Shown here: positions 52,481-60,659 of the stretch, one piece after another
Position numbering within the stretch: position 1 is the first letter of the stretch
Layout: each line of letters begins with the position of its first letter
Source of the DNA: Hymenobacter taeanensis
GTDB taxonomy: Bacteria; Bacteroidota; Bacteroidia; Cytophagales; Hymenobacteraceae
Reading direction: 5' to 3'
DNA: 64,000 nt
Assembly (NCBI RefSeq): GCF_013137895.1
Contig: NZ_CP053538.1
Coordinates: 4,061,001 to 4,125,000 of the forward strand
Notes under the pieces: generated by a model
Told to the model about the DNA's origin: nothing
Database searches by the model: none
The model's input: only the letters and a program-made list of their open reading frames with translations
Program-made: the position numbers and the translations under genes

Positions 52481-54103
52481 CTAAGACACAAGTTGGTACA
52501 TGCGCTGCCGCTGCGCCTTAATGTTCTCGTCGGCCAGGTATTCTTCGTAACTCATGCGGCGGTCAATGATGCCGTCCGGCGTCAGCTCAATAATACGGTT
52601 AGCTACACTCTGGATAACCTGCAAGTCGTGCGAAGCAAACAGCAGGGTGCCATTAAAGTCGCGCAGGGAGTTGTCCAGTGCCGTAATGCTTTCCAGGTCT
52701 AAGTGGTTCGTTGGGTCATCGAGAACGAGCACGTTGCCGCTTTCCATCATCATCTTGGAGAGCATGCAGCGTACTTTCTCACCCCCGCTCAGCACGTTAG
52801 ACTTCTTCTGTGACTCTTCACCCGAGAACAGCATCCGACCCAGAAAACCCCGGATAAATGACTCGTCCTTCTCAGTGCTGTACTGACGCAGCCAGTCAAC
52901 CAAGTTCAGGTCGGTATTGAAGAACTCGGTGTTTTCCTTAGGGAAGTAGCTGGGCGTGATGGTGGTACCCCACTTGAAGTCGCCGGAGTCCGCTTTGGCC
53001 TCGTTAAAGAGAATATCGAAGAGGAGAGAGGCAGCCCGGTCGTCGCGGCCGATGATAGCCACCTTGTCCTTTTTATCGAGCGAGAAAGACACGTTGCGGA
53101 AAACCACCTGCCCATCAACCGACTTGCTTAGGTTTTCTACCGTCAGCAGCTGGTTACCTGCCTCACGCTCGGGCTTGAAGGCGATGTATGGGTACTTCCG
53201 TGAGCTGGGCTTAATCTCTTCCAACGTAAGCTTCTGCAGCAGCTTCTGGCGCGAAGTAGCCTGCTTGCTTTTAGAAGCGTTGGCGGAGAAGCGCCGCACG
53301 AACTCTTCCAGTTCCTTGCGCTTATCTTCCGTTTTCTTGTTCACCTCCTGGCGCTGCCGCAACGCCAGCTGCGACGACTCATACCAGAACGAGTAGTTGC
53401 CCGGGTACATGGTGATTTTCGAGAAGTCGAGGTCGGCCATGTAGTTACACACGGCATCCAGGAAGTGGCGGTCGTGGCTTACCACAATTACCGTGTTCTG
53501 GAAGGAGTCGAGGAAGTTCTCCAGCCACAGGACCGTTTCCGCATCCAGACCGTTGGTTGGTTCGTCGAGGAGCAATACATCGGGGTTACCAAACAGGGCC
53601 TGTGCCAGCAACACCCGCACCTTATCGGATGTACCCAAGTCACCCATCAGGGTGTGATGCTTATCTTCGGAGATGCCCAGGCCCGAAAGCAGCTCAGCCG
53701 CTTCATACTCGGCGTTCCAGCCTTCGAGGTCAGCAAACTCGCCTTCCAGCTCAGCAGCCCGCTCGCCGTCGGCGTCAGAGAAATCAGCCTTCGCATAAAT
53801 AGCATCCTTCTCCTCCATAACCTTCCACAGGCGGGTGTGGCCCATGATAACGGTTTGGAGTACCGGAAAGGCATCGGCGGCAAACTGGTCCTGCTTGAGC
53901 ACCGAGAGGCGCGCGCCTTTCGGCATGTCTACCGAACCCGTGTTCGGCTCAATCTCGCCCGAAAGAATTTTAAGAAACGTTGACTTGCCGGCGCCGTTGG
54001 CCCCAATGAGGCCATACACGTTACCGGGCATAAATTTAATGGTAACGTCTTCAAACAATACGCGCTTGCCGTAGCGCAGACTTACGTTGGAGGTGCTGAT
54101 CAT
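52481..54103 (-). CDS. ABC-F family ATPase (YbiT-like) with degenerate second site
   Basis: A 540-residue cytoplasmic ATPase with two ABC domains and no membrane segment, of the ABC-F group that acts on the ribosome. Start ATG at 54103 (MISTSNVSLRYGKRVLF) matches E. coli YbiT; the frame extends 12 codons further. Domain 1 is complete: Walker A GANGAGKST at 34-42 and DEPTN. In domain 2 the Walker A is changed to IIGRDDRAASLLFDIL with no Lys, and the Walker B reads VLVLDDPTNHLD with Asp where the catalytic Glu should be; the signature LSGGEKVRC is kept. Similar changes occur in related Bacteroidota proteins, so this is probably a lineage trait. A TACTTTTG promoter element lies 69 bases upstream. 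Confidence 0.9.
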   Translation of the reverse strand: MISTSNVSLRYGKRVLFEDVTIKFMPGNVYGLIGANGAGKSTFLKILSGEIEPNTGSVDMPKGARLSVLKQDQFAADAFPVLQTVIMGHTRLWKVMEEKDAIYAKADFSDADGERAAELEGEFADLEGWNAEYEAAELLSGLGISEDKHHTLMGDLGTSDKVRVLLAQALFGNPDVLLLDEPTNGLDAETVLWLENFLDSFQNTVIVVSHDRHFLDAVCNYMADLDFSKITMYPGNYSFWYESSQLALRQRQEVNKKTEDKRKELEEFVRRFSANASKSKQATSRQKLLQKLTLEEIKPSSRKYPYIAFKPEREAGNQLLTVENLSKSVDGQVVFRNVSFSLDKKDKVAIIGRDDRAASLLFDILFNEAKADSGDFKWGTTITPSYFPKENTEFFNTDLNLVDWLRQYSTEKDESFIRGFLGRMLFSGEESQKKSNVLSGGEKVRCMLSKMMMESGNVLVLDDPTNHLDLESITALDNSLRDFNGTLLFASHDLQVIQSVANRIIELTPDGIIDRRMSYEEYLADENIKAQRQRMYQLVS

Positions 54104-54171
54104 ATCAAAAAGATGCGGAGAAACACAAATGTGGGGCAATGCTACGCGCTAGGCTGTGGCATTGCGGCGCG

Positions 54172-54179
54172 CAAAAGTA
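54172..54179 (-). promoter_or_regulatory. -7 promoter element of the ABC-F gene
   Basis: On the minus strand this reads TACTTTTG, an exact match to TAnnTTTG, 69 bases before the ATG at 54103. Confidence 0.55.
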
Positions 54180-54412
54180 CGGAAAATGCCACGGCCATAT
54201 CGTGTTAGGCCTATAAATGCCATCAGACAAGGCCATAACCCCAGAAAAAAAACTTACGGAATACAACCCCTTGCTCACCAATACGGTATAGATAAAGAGA
54301 GCTGGCCAGGCCACTAGCACGCATGGGAAAGCAACAGTTACCCATGGGGTGGTAGTTCCGCTAGGCTACGTTCTTCTTCCCAATTAACCACCCTCATACT
54401 CGTCCTGATTGT

Positions 54413-54886
54413 ATGGCTGACGCTCGTCTTACGCCCGAAACCAATGGCATCCGTTATGGCCTGTTTACCGCCGTTGGTATGGTCATCTATTTTATAGTGG
54501 CCTCTCTCTTTAACTTAACTGCCCGCATAGAATTCAGCTTTTTCAACGCCGTGATTCTTACGGTGGGCGTGTGCATGGCTGTTGCTAATTTCAAGCGTTA
54601 CCGCCAAGACCGTATGCCGTATCTGCAGGGCTTTGGTACCGGTATTATCACGGCCATGATAGCCTCAGTGGCTTTTGGCTTCTTCTTTATTATATATGCC
54701 GGAGTGCTCAACAAGCATATCATGGATGGCATTCGGGCCAAGGACTTATTCGGCTTTGATCTTTCAGTAACCATTGCCTTCTTGGCCATTCTACTGCAGG
54801 GGGCTATGGCTGGGGTGATTATCTCACTCGTAGCAATGCAATACTATAAGAGCCCTGATCATAAGCCAATTACCGGCATCGAATAA
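54413..54886 (+). CDS. DUF4199 family membrane protein
   Basis: A 157-residue inner-membrane protein with four hydrophobic segments: YGLFTAVGMVIYFIVASLF, FSFFNAVILTVGVCMAVANF, MIASVAFGFFFIIYAGVLN and IAFLAILLQGAMAGVIISLV. The pattern, with KRYRQDRMPYLQGFGTG between the second and third, is that of DUF4199, a Bacteroidota family of unknown function. It starts with ATG at 54413 and has a terminator 20 bases after the stop. It is divergent from the ABC-F gene across a 309-base gap, which holds the ABC-F promoter but no other feature I can name. Confidence 0.8.
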   Translation: MADARLTPETNGIRYGLFTAVGMVIYFIVASLFNLTARIEFSFFNAVILTVGVCMAVANFKRYRQDRMPYLQGFGTGIITAMIASVAFGFFFIIYAGVLNKHIMDGIRAKDLFGFDLSVTIAFLAILLQGAMAGVIISLVAMQYYKSPDHKPITGIE

Positions 54887-54905
54887 CTTTTGACTCTATT
54901 CGTTG

Positions 54906-54937
54906 AAAAGCCACACTTCATCTGAGGTGTGGCTTTT
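54906..54937 (+). terminator. Intrinsic terminator of the DUF4199 gene
   Basis: AAAAGCCACAC (54906-54916) pairs exactly with GTGTGGCTTTT (54927-54937). Confidence 0.8.
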
Positions 54938-55134
54938 GTTTTGGGCTATTCTGTAAAAGATAAATATTCTAATAAAAAGATAAAAATTTTTGTTGAACAG
55001 CCTTGTTTATATGCTTTATTGCATATAAGTTTGTATAAAATAATGTAGATCCACAAGGGAATCTTCTGATGGTTCTACTTGTTTGCGCTGCAACCTAAAA
55101 GTTTTACTTCCTCTGACCTGCATTTGCCCTTGAT

Positions 55135-55539
55135 ATGAAAGCTTTACTATCTACCATTATTCTTGTTGTTACTCTGGTTACATCTGCCTCGGCACAAATG
55201 AAGGAGCGCCACGCTGAGGTGCCCGGCAATGATGCTCCTTCAGCCGCCCGCATTGATGATGTTACTCGCCAGATATGCAACCAGTTGCAACTGAACGAGG
55301 CGCAATACATTCGCCTGCGGGCTATCAATAAGATCAAATTGGCCCGCCTCGATGAAATCCAGTGGCAGTACCAGGACGACGCAGCCATGCGCACTGCCAA
55401 GCTCTCGGAGCTGGAGTCGCAGTTTGAAACGGAATGCAGCCGTATCCTGACCCCAACGCAGCTTAGCCTTTACCATGAGGAGTTTAAGCGCGAAGAGACG
55501 CCCAGCACGCCTGCCAACAATGAAGGAGGCATTGGCTAG
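55135..55539 (+). CDS. Small secreted helical protein, Spy-like, member 3 of 3
   Basis: A 134-residue exported protein: signal peptide MKALLSTIILVVTLVTSASA, then a helical mature part with LQLNEAQYIRLRAINKIKLA and CSRILTPTQLSLYHEEFK, the same core as in the tandem pair at 39923-40798. A polar tail (TPSTPANNEGGIG) is unique to this copy. It is 14 kb from the pair, so the family is dispersed. The AT-rich DNA upstream (54960-55050) probably holds its promoter, and a strong terminator follows. Confidence 0.7.
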   Translation: MKALLSTIILVVTLVTSASAQMKERHAEVPGNDAPSAARIDDVTRQICNQLQLNEAQYIRLRAINKIKLARLDEIQWQYQDDAAMRTAKLSELESQFETECSRILTPTQLSLYHEEFKREETPSTPANNEGGIG

Positions 55540-55562
55540 GCCTGCCGACCGATCTATAACTC

Positions 55563-55597
55563 AAAAAAGCCGCTCCGATATACGGAGCGGCTTTTTT
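55563..55597. terminator. Bidirectional terminator
   Basis: AAAAAAGCCGCTCCG (55563-55577) and its exact complement (55583-55597) with A- and T-runs, between convergent genes. Confidence 0.85.
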
Positions 55598-55627
55598 GGC
55601 TTTATACACTACAGCAAAATGCCAGTT

Positions 55628-56020
55628 TTAGCGTGTGGAGCTAACCGGAAACAGGGATTCAGTTAATGCGCCAGTAGCACCAAAACGCAGAATAAGGCGT
55701 GGGCCATTAGCGCGGGGGTGGGTGGCTACGCATTGAGGGCCCTGCGTAATGTAGTAGATGTAAACCTTCTCGCTTTGTTCACTGAGCTCTTCTTCATCGG
55801 GGTGGCCTAGCAGGGCATCAATCTCCCCGATACGCGCCCCAAACAGCTCGTCGCGGTGCTTTTCTAGTGCCGGAAGAAGAGTCTGGCGCTTGTTAGCGCA
55901 GCCGTAGGGGTCTTTGCGCCAGGCGGCGGCATTGAAGTCGGGATAGTCGGGGAGGGCATGCCCACAACCAGTCAGAGCAAGGCTGGTGAGTAGCGCAAGA
56001 AACGTAAAACGGGAAGCCAT
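55628..56020 (-). CDS. Hypothetical lipoprotein
   Basis: A 130-residue lipoprotein with lipobox ALTGC (Cys19). The mature part is compact: DPYGCANKRQTLLPALEKHR, then ELFGARIGEIDALLGHPDEE and strands KVYIYYITQGPQC and LRFGATGALTESLF. The segment in which a helical start is followed by a short pleated end resembles SmpA/OmlA-like small lipoproteins, which have IGALLGxP, but the resemblance is loose and I do not assign the family. Two further cysteines, in YGCAN and GPQCVA, could form a disulfide. It converges with the Spy-like gene across a shared terminator. Confidence 0.7.
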   Translation of the reverse strand: MASRFTFLALLTSLALTGCGHALPDYPDFNAAAWRKDPYGCANKRQTLLPALEKHRDELFGARIGEIDALLGHPDEEELSEQSEKVYIYYITQGPQCVATHPRANGPRLILRFGATGALTESLFPVSSTR

Positions 56021-56165
56021 AAGCTGGAGTTTACCCCCTCATGTGCAAGGCATCTAGCTGAGCCGGGCATGATTGGTTGGAGCGAAAGTACTATTTTTGA
56101 GAACGTGCCGTTATGACAAAAGCTCTCGGGTACTGTTTTTTGCCTGTTACGACAAGTTTTACACG

Positions 56166-56963
56166 ATGACCTACGCGCCGACCGCCACCGCCGGACTTCT
56201 GCTTACCTTATTCACGCTATTTACCTCAGCTGGCGCAACGCCGCCCGCCCGGCCGGGTGCTAGGCCAGTTCTAAACGAGGAACTCCGCACCACCTATATG
56301 GCCGCTTTTGAGCAGCACGTTGCCCGGTCTTACGTGCAGGCGGGCTTAATCAGAACGGGGTTGTCGTTACCCGTGTACCGGAAAGCCCTGATTGGGTACT
56401 ACAACCTGCAGCAGCGTGGCGCCCTCAAAACTGCCAAGCCGTTGCTTACCATAATTGATTTCAGCCGGGCCAGCAGCCAGAAACGGCTGTGGGTGATTAA
56501 CGTGGCTGAGCCACAGGTGGTATTTCATACCCTGGTAGCGCACGGCAAGAACACGGGCGAAGAGTGGGCCAAGAGTTTTTCTAATACTGAGGGCTCCGAG
56601 AAAAGTAGCCTCGGATTTTACCTCACCGGCAACACTTACCAAGGCAAGCATGGCCTTTCTTTGAAGCTAAACGGCATTGACCCCGGCTACAATACCAACG
56701 CAGCCAGCCGCGCGGTGGTAGTACACGGCGCCGACTATGTAAGTGAGGCATTTGTGCGCCAGCATGGCCGGCTGGGCCGTAGCCAAGGGTGCCCGGCGCT
56801 GCCCATGGCGCAGAGCAGTGCCATCATACAGGTTATTAAATCAGGCTCGGTGGTATTTGCCAACGGTCCTACGGCCGTATCGTACCAGTCTGACTTACTG
56901 CAGCTGGACCCCGCATTGCTGGCTTTTGCGCGGAGCAAAAGTCTTCCGGGTTTGCCCGGCTAG
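56166..56963 (+). CDS. Murein L,D-transpeptidase catalytic domain protein (YkuD_2 type)
   Basis: A 265-residue exported protein. ATG at 56166 gives a signal peptide (TATAGLLLTLFTLFTSAGA); the frame extends 31 codons further but that part is not signal-like. The catalytic region has AVVVHGADYVSEAFV with the conserved His and RSQGCPALP with the nucleophilic Cys, the YkuD_2-type HxxxS-x-GCP pattern. Such enzymes remodel peptidoglycan through 3-3 cross-links or attachment of proteins, here in the periplasm. Its stop codon lies at the base of the left arm of a 40-bp hairpin shared with the next, convergent gene. Confidence 0.85.
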   Translation: MTYAPTATAGLLLTLFTLFTSAGATPPARPGARPVLNEELRTTYMAAFEQHVARSYVQAGLIRTGLSLPVYRKALIGYYNLQQRGALKTAKPLLTIIDFSRASSQKRLWVINVAEPQVVFHTLVAHGKNTGEEWAKSFSNTEGSEKSSLGFYLTGNTYQGKHGLSLKLNGIDPGYNTNAASRAVVVHGADYVSEAFVRQHGRLGRSQGCPALPMAQSSAIIQVIKSGSVVFANGPTAVSYQSDLLQLDPALLAFARSKSLPGLPG

Positions 56964-57050
56964 CTTCATAACGCACTCGCATTACACCGCAACACCCGAT
57001 CAGGAAATGGTCGGGTGTTGCGGTGTAATGCGAGTGCGTTATGAAGCTAG
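56960..57050. terminator. Perfect 40-bp hairpin between convergent genes
   Basis: The 40-base arm 56960-56999 is the exact complement of 57011-57050, with an 11-base loop. The left arm starts at the base before the TAG stop of the L,D-transpeptidase and the right arm ends 8 bases before the stop of the next gene. It would end transcription both ways, but it is far longer than a usual terminator stem. Confidence 0.8.
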
Positions 57051-57058
57051 ATAAATAG

Positions 57059-57253
57059 TTAAGCTCGGTCGCCGGTGGTTTTAACCAAATTGATGCCGGC
57101 GAAAAAGAAAATCAGCCCGACAATAAATGGCACAATGGAGTTCATTTTGCTCAGGCCCAGGCCTCCGATTTGCAAGTAACCCAGGGCCCCAACGATGATG
57201 CCAATGATGCCGAGAATAGTCAGGATGCTGCCGAAAGTGCGTTTCTGATTCAT
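57059..57253 (-). CDS. Small membrane protein
   Basis: A 64-residue inner-membrane peptide with two hydrophobic helices (ILTILGIIGIIVGALGYLQI and IVPFIVGLIFFFAGINLV) joined by GGLGLSKMNS, and a charged end TTGDRA. Similar small proteins of unknown function are widespread in Bacteroidota. Its stop lies 8 bases from the edge of a 40-bp hairpin it shares with the L,D-transpeptidase gene. The upstream gap to the divergent peptidase gene is 181 bases. Confidence 0.75.
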   Translation of the reverse strand: MNQKRTFGSILTILGIIGIIVGALGYLQIGGLGLSKMNSIVPFIVGLIFFFAGINLVKTTGDRA

Positions 57254-57434
57254 GATTGAAGAGGAAAGGGAGAAGAGAGATGTATTGAAATAGTGAGAGT
57301 AAGCCTGATACGGGAATCAGGATAATTTGGGTGTGGTGGCCTGCACAACCCTGCTGCTGGCTTCGCGTTACAAAGCCCTACAGGAACTGTCTCTCTCCGT
57401 TTCCGCTCTTTTCACTCCCTATTCCTTACCAATC

Positions 57435-58244
57435 ATGCGAGGAAGCCTCCGTTACATCATTGCCCTCTTATTGGGGGGCATCACCCTGATATCATACTAC
57501 TGTAAACGCTCAGTGAATGAAGTTACTGGCGAAGTGCAGCACGTGGATATGACCGCCGATCAGGAAATTGCCTTGGGCCTACAGGCGGCCCCCGAAATGG
57601 CTCAGCAGTATGGCGGTATTCACCCCGACCGCCAGGCTGGGGCCGCGGTAGAGCGCATTGGCCAGCAAATAGTGCGCAGCACCAAAGCCGGCCAAACGCC
57701 TTATAAGTTTCAATTTCATTTGCTGGCCGATGAAAATACCATTAATGCCTTCGCGTTGCCAGGAGGGCAAGTATTCATTACGGCTGGCCTGCTCAAAAAC
57801 CTGAAGACTGAAGGACAGGTAGCAGGCGTACTGGCCCACGAGATTGGCCACGTAGTAGCTCGTCACTCGGCAGAGCAAATTGCTAAGTCGAAGCTTACGC
57901 AAGGCCTGACGGGCGCTGCCGCCATTGGTATGTACGACCCTGACCGGCCCGGAACCGCAATGAGTGCCGCCGCGGCTGCTATGGTTGGCAAGTTGCTTAC
58001 GCTACGCTATGGCCGCCAGGATGAGCTGGAGGCAGATAAGCTGGCCGTAGACTTCACCCCGGCCGCTGGCTTCGACCCGCGCGCCATGATTCAGGTGATG
58101 GAGATTCTGGAGCGTGAAAACAAAGGCAGCAGTCCCCCCGAGTTTCTGAGCACTCACCCAAACCCCGGCAACCGGATTGAGGAACTGCAGCGCGATATTG
58201 CCGCGGACTATCCGCAGGGCCTGCCCGCCAACCTAAAACCCTGA
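57435..58244 (+). CDS. M48 family metallopeptidase
   Basis: A 269-residue zinc protease of the M48 family (BepA/Oma1-like), with an N-terminal hydrophobic segment (YIIALLLGGITLISYYC) that anchors or exports it and Cys23 that could be a weak lipidation site. The zinc motif HEIGH is at residues 135-139, followed by HSAEQ, and the third ligand Glu lies in DELEADKLAVDF. Such proteases act on envelope proteins or in outer-membrane quality control. ATG at 57435 is chosen; the frame extends 36 codons further. A hairpin terminator follows. Confidence 0.87.
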   Translation: MRGSLRYIIALLLGGITLISYYCKRSVNEVTGEVQHVDMTADQEIALGLQAAPEMAQQYGGIHPDRQAGAAVERIGQQIVRSTKAGQTPYKFQFHLLADENTINAFALPGGQVFITAGLLKNLKTEGQVAGVLAHEIGHVVARHSAEQIAKSKLTQGLTGAAAIGMYDPDRPGTAMSAAAAAMVGKLLTLRYGRQDELEADKLAVDFTPAAGFDPRAMIQVMEILERENKGSSPPEFLSTHPNPGNRIEELQRDIAADYPQGLPANLKP

Positions 58245-58272
58245 TTCTAGCCCCTTAGCAGCTGCTTAGCAC

Positions 58273-58296
58273 GTGGCCGGCCCTACGGCCGGCCAC
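58273..58296 (+). terminator. Hairpin terminator of the M48 gene
   Basis: GTGGCCGGCC (58273-58282) and its exact complement (58287-58296) with a 4-base loop, followed by ATTGTTTT. Confidence 0.8.
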
Positions 58297-58385
58297 ATTG
58301 TTTTCGGTAGTATACACCGAAGCTGAACAGCGAAGCATTTTTATCGTTTAATCGTCGGTTTCCGACACGAATTTTCTTGCGACTT

Positions 58386-59306
58386 ATGGTTTCTCCGCAG
58401 CAGCTATGTAATCTCATGTTTGTGCTCAACCCCATCTCGGGCGATATTGATAAGTCAGAGCTGGAAAGCACCATTGGCAGGTATTGCCGCGAGCGGGGCC
58501 GCCACGTAGCGTTTTTCCATACCACCGGAGAGCAGGACTTAGAGATACTCCGCCGCAAGCTAGCGCAAGAGGCCTACCACGCCGTATTTGCCGCCGGCGG
58601 CGACGGTACCGTAAGTTTGGTGGCCGAAGCATTAGCAGGAGGGCAGGTGCCGCTCGGGATAATTCCGCTAGGCTCGGGTAATGGGCTGTCTAAGGACCTC
58701 AACATTCCGCAAGACGTTGAACAGGCCTTGCGGCTCACCTGGGACTATCAGGTCTTAACCATGGATACCATTCAGGTAGGCGGAAATTTCTCGGCGCATT
58801 TAGCTGATTTAGGCTTCAATGCCCTCATTGTGGAGCGCTTTGATAAGGGAGAGGCGCGTGGGCCGGGGGCTTATGTGCGCATTGCCACACAGGAGTACAT
58901 CAGCTATGAGCCCGAGCACTACCACATCAAAACCGATAGTGAGGAGTGGGAAGGCCCGGCCTTTATGCTCACTATTGCCAATGCCAATACGTTCGGAAGC
59001 AACGTAGTCATCAACCCGGAGGGTAAGCTGAATGATGGGCAGTTTGAGATATGCCTGATTGATCCCTTCCCGAACGCAGCCGCGCCCGGCATCCTGTACA
59101 ACCTCTACACCAGCGGGTTCAACCAGTCTAGCTACACGCGCCGTTTGTGTTGCAGCCGGGCCACCATTACTATACCCAGCCAAAAACAGGTGCTGGTGCA
59201 GATTGATGGTGAGCCTATGCACTTACCTACACCCATTGAAGTGGAAATAATGCCCCGAAGTCTGCATGTGCTGGTGCCTCCAATACAACAGCCGACTACT
59301 GCCTGA
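58386..59306 (+). CDS. Diacylglycerol/lipid kinase family protein (YegS/DgkB-like)
   Basis: A 306-residue cytoplasmic or peripheral membrane lipid kinase that phosphorylates a lipid hydroxyl, commonly diacylglycerol. The glycine-rich ATP/lipid motif GGDGTVSLVAEA is preceded by FVLNPISGD, and the second conserved segment GIIPLGSGNGLSKDLNIP is typical of the family. The C-terminal half has the DGK-type beta-sandwich pattern (VGGNFSAHLADLGFNAL, VLVQIDGEPMHLP). ATG at 58386 (MVSPQQLCNLMFV) is preferred over a TTG three codons upstream. Substrate within the lipid family cannot be fixed. Confidence 0.88.
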   Translation: MVSPQQLCNLMFVLNPISGDIDKSELESTIGRYCRERGRHVAFFHTTGEQDLEILRRKLAQEAYHAVFAAGGDGTVSLVAEALAGGQVPLGIIPLGSGNGLSKDLNIPQDVEQALRLTWDYQVLTMDTIQVGGNFSAHLADLGFNALIVERFDKGEARGPGAYVRIATQEYISYEPEHYHIKTDSEEWEGPAFMLTIANANTFGSNVVINPEGKLNDGQFEICLIDPFPNAAAPGILYNLYTSGFNQSSYTRRLCCSRATITIPSQKQVLVQIDGEPMHLPTPIEVEIMPRSLHVLVPPIQQPTTA

Positions 59307-59331
59307 TGTATACTAGTGCTAGGCCACCCAT

Positions 59332-60558
59332 CTACTTAAAAGCCGACACAGGTACCAAGGCCGGGGCGACTTCATGTATGGGCTGTAGGCGCAAGCGGAA
59401 AACTTCCGGTGCGGGCTGTAAGCTGGAGTTAGCTGCGGGCTCAAGGGTGCGCAGCCAGGTTTCGCCGTGGGCGTAAAAATCGAGGCTAAAAAAACCTTGG
59501 TGTTCGTGCACGAATGTAGCCGATCCGCCTTTTTGTACAAAAGCCGTTTTACTACCCGAGCCGCTTACCAAATAGTGGCCGCCGTGTTTCTGGAAATACT
59601 GCAGGTTATGGTCGTGGCCCGAGGCGTAGATAATACCAGGATATTGATGTAACACCCGCAGCAGGCGGCGGCGCATTTTCCGGTAGCGGGGGTGGGCCAT
59701 ATCTTCGGCGGCGCCTACCAGCTTGCGATACAGCGGCAATAAGGAGCCAATTAGGGGTAACGGAACGTATGCCCGCTTATTCACGGTGGTAAGCGGAAAC
59801 ACATGTTGCTTGGCAGTAAACTTGCCGCCGTGCAGGGCGTTGGAATACACCGGGTGGTGCCCCGCTACTACTATGCGCTGATGCCGGTTTTGCTCCAGCA
59901 GTTGCTGTAGTTGTCGGAAAGGCTCTTTGGCATCGGCAGGCGGGCGGGCTCCAGTCTGCACCCACCACTGCGTGTTCAGCACAATCAGTAACACGCCTTC
60001 TGCCAGCTGCAAGCTCACCGGGCCCGGTTGGCCACCCATTGGCAGGTAGTGCGCCCTGGGCAGGTGCTCCCGCACGTACGCCTCTTGGCGCTGCAGGTAC
60101 TCCCAGCCGTCGGGCCGGCCTTTGTTCCAGTCGTGGTTGCCGCTGAGCAGCACAATAGTGCCGGGGTACTGGCCTAGCGCCGCCAGCAACGCATTAAACC
60201 GCTGTTCTGCGGCTGCGCGGGCCGGGTGCTCCGGAGCCGGTAGGCCAGTAGGATAGATATTGTCGCCGAGAATAATGATAGTGCCATCGGGGCCGGTTTC
60301 GTGCTGCCAGTGGCTGAGGAGCTGCAAGATAGGGTCGGTGCCATCGGTAGCCACGGCGCCTGGGTCCCCGAGAACCGCTACCCGGTGCAGGGGAGGCGTA
60401 TCGGGGTCAGGAGTGTGCAGGAGCCAGTCAAGCACTGCCGGGGCCACATACGGCCGCCGCCGATATTGCCGCTCCTGCCAGTAGCGCCAGCACAGCCAGG
60501 CACAGGAGCCAATAACCAGGCACAGCAACAGAACAGAAAACAGAGTAGAGTACGACAC
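59332..60558 (-). CDS. Membrane-anchored metallophosphoesterase
   Basis: A 408-residue calcineurin-like phosphoesterase with an N-terminal membrane helix (SVLLLCLVIGSCAWLCW). The dimetal motifs are in order: AVLGDPG (usually D-x-H, here altered), GDNIY, GNHDW, AGHHPVYS and SGHDHN. The first motif lacks the usual His, which is also seen in other members with a short loop. The C-terminal part (SGSGSKTAFVQKGGSATFVH) folds over the active site. Substrate unknown; phosphoesters or nucleotides are possible. The start codon is GTG at 60558. It converges with the lipid kinase. Confidence 0.83.
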   Translation of the reverse strand: MSYSTLFSVLLLCLVIGSCAWLCWRYWQERQYRRRPYVAPAVLDWLLHTPDPDTPPLHRVAVLGDPGAVATDGTDPILQLLSHWQHETGPDGTIIILGDNIYPTGLPAPEHPARAAAEQRFNALLAALGQYPGTIVLLSGNHDWNKGRPDGWEYLQRQEAYVREHLPRAHYLPMGGQPGPVSLQLAEGVLLIVLNTQWWVQTGARPPADAKEPFRQLQQLLEQNRHQRIVVAGHHPVYSNALHGGKFTAKQHVFPLTTVNKRAYVPLPLIGSLLPLYRKLVGAAEDMAHPRYRKMRRRLLRVLHQYPGIIYASGHDHNLQYFQKHGGHYLVSGSGSKTAFVQKGGSATFVHEHQGFFSLDFYAHGETWLRTLEPAANSSLQPAPEVFRLRLQPIHEVAPALVPVSAFK

Positions 60559-60659
60559 GGCAACTAGGTTTACTTACCTATACGTGGGAACCAGCCCCGG
60601 CCGTTCCGCCCAGGCTCAGGTATCTCCCACGCAACCCGCAGCCTGCCTGGGAAGGCCAC

